Shown piece after piece: positions 4,255 to 8,158 of a DNA stretch of 8,158 bases; the stretch's first letter is position 1; each line of letters opens with the position of its first letter. The stretch is taken from the NCBI GenBank assembly GCA_959608885.1, contig CAUHSG010000028.1, forward strand, positions 1 to 8,158, read 5' to 3'. The translations under genes were made by a program, and so were the position numbers. The DNA comes from an uncultured Coriobacteriia bacterium (lineage in GTDB: Bacteria > Actinomycetota > Coriobacteriia > Coriobacteriales > QAMH01). Under the pieces are notes generated by a model, which saw only the letters and a list, made by a program, of their open reading frames with translations, was not told where the DNA came from and did no database searches.

Positions 4255-6357
4255 TTATCCCAGCAGCTTCGTGAGCTTTCCGTTGGCGATGAGCGTGACC
4301 TTCTTCGTCGCGCGCGAGATCGCCGTGTAGAGGCGGTGGCGGGCGAGCAACTCGTCGGGATAGGTGCGGTCCTGCACGTCGGGCACGATGACCTGGTCGA
4401 ACTCGAGGCCCTTGGCGAGCCTGATGTCGAGCAGCAGCACGCCCCGCTCGCCAATCGCCTCCTTGCGGGCGGGAATGACGATGGGCAGCCCCTCGAGCAT
4501 CTGCTCGAACTTGGCCATGCGACGTGCGTCCGGCGCGATGATCGCCACCGGGCACTCCGCCTCGAGCGCTTCCTCGACCGCCGCACGCAGCTGCGCTTCG
4601 TAGTCATCGTTATCGGCGCACTCGATGATGACCGGATTGGTTCCCGCCGGTTGCACGGATTCGACACGCACGCGCTCCTCGTCATCGAGCAAGCTTGTGA
4701 ACAGGGCCGTTATCTCCGGAGACGAGCGGTAGCTCGTCATCAGCTCGCAGGTCTCGACCGAACCGCAGGCACGCTCGAAGACCTCGCGCACCTGCGCGAA
4801 GCTCGCCGTGCCCTCGCGAATGGCCTGGTTCTCGTCACCTAGTAGCATGAAGTGCGCCCTGCCGAAGTACCGCGCGAGGCACATGAGCTGTGCGACGCCG
4901 TAATCCTGGACCTCGTCGATCATCACGTAGCGCGCGTGACGCATGCCGCCGCCCACGAGTGCGAGCTTGAGATACAGCCACTCGATTGCGCTCAGGTTCT
5001 CCGAGCCGGTCAGACGCATGCCGATCGCGTCCAAGCGCAACCAGCGTCCTTCTTCGATCTCATGCTCGATACCCGCGTAGCGCCAGCGCAGGAAACGCTC
5101 GGTGTAGCTTGCGAGTTCGGCCTCGTCCATATCGCCGATGTAGACGTTCTCGCCGAAGCAGTCGATTTGCTCGGTGTCAGAGAGGTCGCTGATCATGTCC
5201 TGGTACTTCTCGGATTTGGCGAGACGCTTGATGCGCTGCTCGAGACGGTCGTTCAGATCCTCGATGACCAGGGCGCTCTTGTGCGCGCCCGTGGGGAGGT
5301 TCTTGAGCTTGCTCCATGCGCCGTGCGCCTGGGCGGCGGTGATGACGGCCTCGCCCTCGATGCGTATGTCGGCGAAATCACCCTGCTTGAGCTTGAAGCC
5401 GGGGAGCTTCTCGTCGATGGCACGCAACGCGTCGGCACTTACCTCGCGTCCCAGGTCGCGGCTGCCGAGTCCCAGGCCGCACATGAGTGATTCGAAGGTG
5501 ATTGACGAGGGGTTGCTCTCGCCCATCTCGGGAAGCACGTTTTCGATGTAGCGTTGAAAGACCGGATTGGGCGTGATGAGGAAGACATCCTCGGGTTTGA
5601 GCGTCTCGCGATGCCGGTAGAAAAGATATGCAATACGTTGCAGAAGCACTGAGGTCTTGCCGGATCCCGCGATGCCGCTGACGAGCAGCGCCGGTACGTC
5701 CTCGTGGCGAATGACCTCGTTTTGCTCCTTCTGGATGGTTGCCGTGATGGCCGACAGGCGCGAGGAGCGGTTCTTCGCGAGCGCGGCGAGTAGCAGTTCG
5801 TCCTGAATGGCGACCGTCGTGTCGAAGAGCGCTTTGAGCTGGTCGTGCTCGATATCGAATTGGCGACGCAGCTTGAGCTCGCATTCGATGACGCGACCGT
5901 TCGCCTCGTAACTCGTCTTGCCGTTCTCCTGGTTGTAGTAGACCTCGGCGATGGGGCTACGCCAGTCGACGATGAAGTGGCGGTAGTCGTCGTCGGTCAT
6001 GCCGACGTTGCCGATGTAGATGTCCTTCGGTTCGCTGCCGGGCTTGAACTGCAACGTGACCTTGGCGAAGTAGGGCTGTTTGAGTAGGAGCTGGGCGCAG
6101 TGCAGACGCTCGGTTGTGACGTCGGCGGCAAGGTTATACGTGTCGATGATGCGGTTGACGGCTTCGAGCTCGGCCATCGTCTCGACGTGGATGTCGGTAT
6201 CGAAATCGAAGCTGAGCTCGTCGGTGATGAGGTCCTTGTCGGAGGCGACTTCGTCGAAGATGCGCGCGAGCTGGTCTTGCAGGCTGCGCTCGATGCTCTC
6301 GAGCTTCGCGTACGTCGTGCTCAGGTGCTCTTGTTCGGCTTCGAATGTCTTGTCCAT
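4255..6357 (-). CDS. helD: HelD-family RNA polymerase-recycling ATPase (UvrD/Rep-like superfamily 1)
   Basis: This 700-residue protein is a superfamily 1 ATPase of the HelD/HelR group, which binds RNA polymerase and pries it from nucleic acid after stalled or finished transcription. The N-terminal 50 residues are charged and helical, fitting the HelD coiled-coil that enters the polymerase secondary channel. The family marker YIGNVGMTDDDYRHFIVDWR and SP runs 114-135. The helicase motifs follow: Walker A GIAGSGKTS (228-236, Lys234), Walker B DEVQDY (481-486), GDENQ (507-511), SYRSS (542-546), KGLEFDQVIVPD (649-660) and LYTAISRA (676-683). All key ATPase residues are present. The ATG at 6357 follows AAAGGGGC at a fair distance; an in-frame ATG 17 codons earlier has no such site. 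A TACAAT -10-like box lies at 6389-6394 (minus). Relatives can give rifamycin tolerance; whether this one does is unknown. Confidence 0.93.
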   Translation of the reverse strand: MDKTFEAEQEHLSTTYAKLESIERSLQDQLARIFDEVASDKDLITDELSFDFDTDIHVETMAELEAVNRIIDTYNLAADVTTERLHCAQLLLKQPYFAKVTLQFKPGSEPKDIYIGNVGMTDDDYRHFIVDWRSPIAEVYYNQENGKTSYEANGRVIECELKLRRQFDIEHDQLKALFDTTVAIQDELLLAALAKNRSSRLSAITATIQKEQNEVIRHEDVPALLVSGIAGSGKTSVLLQRIAYLFYRHRETLKPEDVFLITPNPVFQRYIENVLPEMGESNPSSITFESLMCGLGLGSRDLGREVSADALRAIDEKLPGFKLKQGDFADIRIEGEAVITAAQAHGAWSKLKNLPTGAHKSALVIEDLNDRLEQRIKRLAKSEKYQDMISDLSDTEQIDCFGENVYIGDMDEAELASYTERFLRWRYAGIEHEIEEGRWLRLDAIGMRLTGSENLSAIEWLYLKLALVGGGMRHARYVMIDEVQDYGVAQLMCLARYFGRAHFMLLGDENQAIREGTASFAQVREVFERACGSVETCELMTSYRSSPEITALFTSLLDDEERVRVESVQPAGTNPVIIECADNDDYEAQLRAAVEEALEAECPVAIIAPDARRMAKFEQMLEGLPIVIPARKEAIGERGVLLLDIRLAKGLEFDQVIVPDVQDRTYPDELLARHRLYTAISRATKKVTLIANGKLTKLLG

Positions 6358-6428
6358 GCTGCCCCTTTGTGCGGAAAGTGGATAATCAATTGTACTTGAG
6401 TGCGGCAAGTGTGGCTACGGCGAGATGC

Positions 6429-6434
6429 TACTAT
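6429..6434 (+). promoter_or_regulatory. Candidate -10 box implying a leaderless start
   Basis: TACTAT lies 6 bases before the ATG at 6441, so transcription would begin at or beside the start codon. No Shine-Dalgarno sequence is visible before that ATG, which fits a leaderless mRNA, common in actinobacteria. No good -35 partner is seen 16-18 bases upstream, so support is limited. Confidence 0.3.
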
Positions 6435-6440
6435 GTGTAC

Positions 6441-7352
6441 ATGGACATGATGCTGGTCATAGTGATATGCGCCGCTTTCGTCGCGGTGGTGGCGATTGCG
6501 GTTACGGTCATCGTGCTTGTGCGCAGATACCGGCGCTCGCGCGAGATCTTCCTCAAGTTCGACACGATGGCGGGGCCATGCCGCGTCTTCACCGTCGAGC
6601 GCAAGGAAGGGCTCGTGCGCATGATGAACGTGGCGGGCACCATGCAATCTGGCACTTATCTGGACGATGACACGTATTGCGACCTCGCGTTTTCGTATAC
6701 GCGCGACTATGATTGCATGTTCTTTGCCGGTGTCCCCGTTCGTGACGTACTCGTTTTGGGCGGAGGCGGCTACTCGTACCCCAAGCATCTCATCGCGCAT
6801 CGCCCCGAGACCTTCGTGACCTGCGTCGAGATCGATCCCGTCATCACGGCGATTGCGCATCGCTACTTCTTCCTGGATCGTCTGTTCGAGGAATACGACC
6901 TTGACGAGACCGGGCGCCTGCAGCTCGTGGAGGGTGACGCGCGGGAGTTTCTGGAGGAGACGGGCGAGCGCTACGACGCGATCGTGAACGATTGCTTCAG
7001 CGGCATGAGCCTCGTCGAGAGCCTGGCGACATGCGAAGCCGTACGGCTCTATCACGCGCATCTGCGTGAGGGCGGCGTCTATCTGGCCAACGTGATTGGC
7101 GCGGTGGAGGGCCCACGTTCACGTCCGATGCGTCGCATCATGCGCACGCTCGCGAGCGAGTTCACGCACGTCTACGTGTTGCCGGGGCAGCCATCGACGC
7201 TCTCCAACTGCGACAACAACGTCGTCATCGCCACCGATGGCGATTGGCGCTTCTCGGGTGCGATCGAGCTCGAGGCATGGGAGCTCGCGGGCGCGGAGCT
7301 GCTGCTCGACGCGAACACGGCCGAGGAGGATTGGACCGTCCCGACGGCGTAG
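6441..7352 (+). CDS. Membrane-anchored spermidine-synthase-like methyltransferase-fold protein
   Basis: The 303-residue protein starts with one hydrophobic helix (about residues 4-27) followed at once by RRYRRSR, which predicts a signal anchor with the catalytic domain on the cytoplasmic side. The rest is a Rossmann-like aminopropyl/methyltransferase fold: VLVLGGGGYSYP (103-114), CVEIDP (128-133), LVEGDAREF (162-170) and YDAIVNDCFSG (178-188), where Asp184 sits at the position of the SpeE catalytic acid. The usual SpeE N-terminal beta domain and polyamine-pocket motifs are shortened or not recognisable, so true spermidine synthesis is doubtful. The ATG at 6441 just precedes the membrane helix; ATGs at 6447 and 6450 are alternatives, and none has a ribosome binding site. 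It is divergent from helD with only 83 bases between. The acceptor substrate is unknown. Confidence 0.8.
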   Translation: MDMMLVIVICAAFVAVVAIAVTVIVLVRRYRRSREIFLKFDTMAGPCRVFTVERKEGLVRMMNVAGTMQSGTYLDDDTYCDLAFSYTRDYDCMFFAGVPVRDVLVLGGGGYSYPKHLIAHRPETFVTCVEIDPVITAIAHRYFFLDRLFEEYDLDETGRLQLVEGDAREFLEETGERYDAIVNDCFSGMSLVESLATCEAVRLYHAHLREGGVYLANVIGAVEGPRSRPMRRIMRTLASEFTHVYVLPGQPSTLSNCDNNVVIATDGDWRFSGAIELEAWELAGAELLLDANTAEEDWTVPTA

Positions 7353-7359
7353 CGCAACT

Positions 7360-7466
7360 GTGTCCTAAGCTTGAGACTTGCGCGGAGGGGCCACTGCAAG
7401 CTACGCGTCAACGGCACCAATCCCAGTGTCCTAAGCTTGAGACTTGCGTGGAGGGGCCACTGCAAG
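7360..7466. repeat. Pair of 41-nt direct repeats (7360-7400, 7426-7466)
   Basis: Two 41-base copies, starting GTGTCCTAAGCTTGAGACTT and ending GGGGCCACTGCAAG, differ at one base (C or T at position 25). They are separated by 25 unrelated bases, a 66-bp period. Each can form a small CTTGC/GCAAG stem. They begin 7 bases after the spermidine-synthase-like stop. Two copies and no cas genes speak against CRISPR. The function is unknown; a transcript-end or protein-binding role is possible. Confidence 0.75.
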
Positions 7467-7473
7467 GAAATTG

Positions 7474-7609
7474 CGTTTTTCTAGGCTTTCCGGACCTGGC
7501 GTGACGAAAAGTCACGTTTTCCTAGGCTTTCCGGACCCAGCGTGTCGAAAAGTCACGTTTTCCTAGGCTTTCCGGACCCAGCGTGTCGAAAAGCCACGTT
7601 TTCCTAGGC
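7474..7609. repeat. 41-bp tandem repeat array, 3.3 copies
   Basis: Units start at 7474, 7515 and 7556, and a 13-base partial unit starts at 7597. The unit opens CGTTTTCCTAGGCTTTCCGG and ends CGAAAAGTCA. Units 2 and 3 differ at one base; unit 1 differs from unit 2 at four. Unit 1 contains a perfect CGTGAC-GAAAA-GTCACG hairpin, partly lost in the others. The exact 41-bp phase places each CCTAGG near four helical turns from the next. No reading frame of interest runs through it and no spacers lie between units. Its role is unknown. Confidence 0.8.
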
Positions 7610-7684
7610 AAAGTGAATATTTTTCGCTAGGAAAACGCAAAAAACGTGCAGACATCGGCTGGTCATGCTAGGAAAACGCAAAAA
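7597..7684. repeat. Inverted copies of the array core, with a hairpin in the icd 3' region
   Basis: CGTTTTCCTAG (7597-7607) pairs perfectly with CTAGGAAAACG (7627-7637) around a 19-base AT-rich loop. GCTAGGAAAACGCAAAAA occurs twice (7626-7643 and 7667-7684), again exactly 41 bases apart, in the opposite orientation to the tandem units. The stem followed by A/T runs lies between convergent genes and may serve as a two-way terminator. Bases 7685-7736, between here and the icd stop, show nothing notable. Confidence 0.65.
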
Positions 7685-7736
7685 TGTAGTTCATTCGCGA
7701 GATGAGATGCCAGTGTGGGCAAATCGCCTCCCTTGG

Positions 7737-8158
7737 CTACAAGCGCGCGGCAACCGCCTCGATGAAGCCTTCGGTGCTGAGCACGGTGGGGTTGAGCAGC
7801 GTCGTGATGCGTGCGAGGTCGCCGGTCATCTGCCCGTCCTCGATGCAGCCGAGCGTCGCGTGTTCGAGCTTGTCGGCGAAGGCCACGAGCTCGCCATTGC
7901 CGTCGAGTTCGCCGCGCTTGCGCAGCGCGCCGCTCCACGCGAAAATCGTCGCGACGGAGTTGGTCGAGGTCGGCAGGCCCTCGAGGTGCTTGTAGTAGTG
8001 ACGCTGCACCGTGCCGTGCGCGGCTTCGTACTCGTAGTAGCCGTGGGGGCTGACGAGCACGCTCGTCATCATCGCGAGGCTGCCGAAGGCGCTCGAGACC
8101 ATATCGCTCATCACGTCGCCGTCGTAGTTCTTGCAGGCCCAGATGAAGCCGCCCTCGG
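7737..8158 (-). CDS. icd: NADP-dependent isocitrate dehydrogenase, C-terminal part (5' end beyond window)
   Basis: The visible 140 residues are the C-terminal third of an isocitrate dehydrogenase of the eukaryote-like homodimeric NADP type, which oxidatively decarboxylates isocitrate to 2-oxoglutarate and yields NADPH in the cytoplasm. The sequence begins at GGFIWACKNYDGD, whose Asp residues lie at the metal/substrate site. MMTSVLVSPHG, EAAHGTVQRHY and TSTNSVATIFAW follow. The Arg-His of QRHY corresponds to residues that hold the 2'-phosphate of NADP in this type. The end, IEAVAARL, is at a natural position and the stop is TAG at 7737-7739. The gene continues past the right edge. Its 3' flank is the repeat cluster, and it converges with the spermidine-synthase-like gene. 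Confidence 0.93.
   Translation of the reverse strand, partial: EGGFIWACKNYDGDVMSDMVSSAFGSLAMMTSVLVSPHGYYEYEAAHGTVQRHYYKHLEGLPTSTNSVATIFAWSGALRKRGELDGNGELVAFADKLEHATLGCIEDGQMTGDLARITTLLNPTVLSTEGFIEAVAARL

Noticed and set aside
6358..6408. 17-residue N-terminal extension of HelD
   Set aside because: The ATG at 6408 lacks a ribosome binding site, while the ATG at 6357 follows AAAGGGGC and begins the expected charged helical region.
7244..7504. ORF running through the 41-nt direct repeats, encoding a repeated CPKLETC peptide
   Set aside because: It overlaps the 3' end of the spermidine-synthase-like gene in another frame and exists only because the repeat has no stop in that frame.
7360..7684. 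CRISPR array
   Set aside because: One repeat has two copies and a single 25-base gap, the other is head-to-tail with no spacers, and no cas gene is present.

Overview
This 8.2-kb window is GC-rich chromosomal DNA with actinobacterial character. The best guess is a gut anaerobe of the class Coriobacteriia. This rests on codon choice, the eukaryote-like NADP-isocitrate dehydrogenase, and the abundance of palindromic and tandem intergenic repeats. It is an inference from overall look and no marker gene confirms it. There is no rRNA, tRNA, CRISPR array, insertion sequence or phage gene.

Layout from left to right: the last 15 codons of an unidentified plus-strand gene (1-48); a repeat- and palindrome-rich leader region (49-322) holding a possible 26-codon upstream ORF; an SDR oxidoreductase (323-1078, +); a convergent TIM-barrel amidohydrolase (1187-1996, -); a divergent deoxyinosine-type DNA glycosylase of the UDG superfamily (2169-2657, +); a convergent M20D peptidase/amidohydrolase (2839-4095, -); a HelD-type RNA polymerase-associated superfamily 1 ATPase (4255-6357, -), co-directional with and upstream of the M20D gene; a divergent membrane-anchored spermidine-synthase-like protein (6441-7352, +); a 384-bp non-coding repeat cluster (7353-7736); and the C-terminal part of NADP-dependent isocitrate dehydrogenase (7737 to the right edge, -).

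The genes do not form a pathway. Nearly all look singly transcribed, because orientation alternates between convergent and divergent pairs, so this is mixed housekeeping and metabolic content (redox, hydrolysis, DNA repair, transcription recycling, central carbon) and not a defence or mobile island. The most noteworthy content is between genes. Hairpin elements with AGACAA/TTGTCT-type arms occur four times; two of them flank the amidohydrolase in inverted orientation, and two overlap the TGA stop codons of genes. A 41-bp tandem repeat array with inverted partial copies, next to a separate 41-nt direct repeat pair, fills the gap before isocitrate dehydrogenase. A short upstream ORF overlaps the SDR start codon as ATGA. 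I found no clear evidence of a new multi-gene system.
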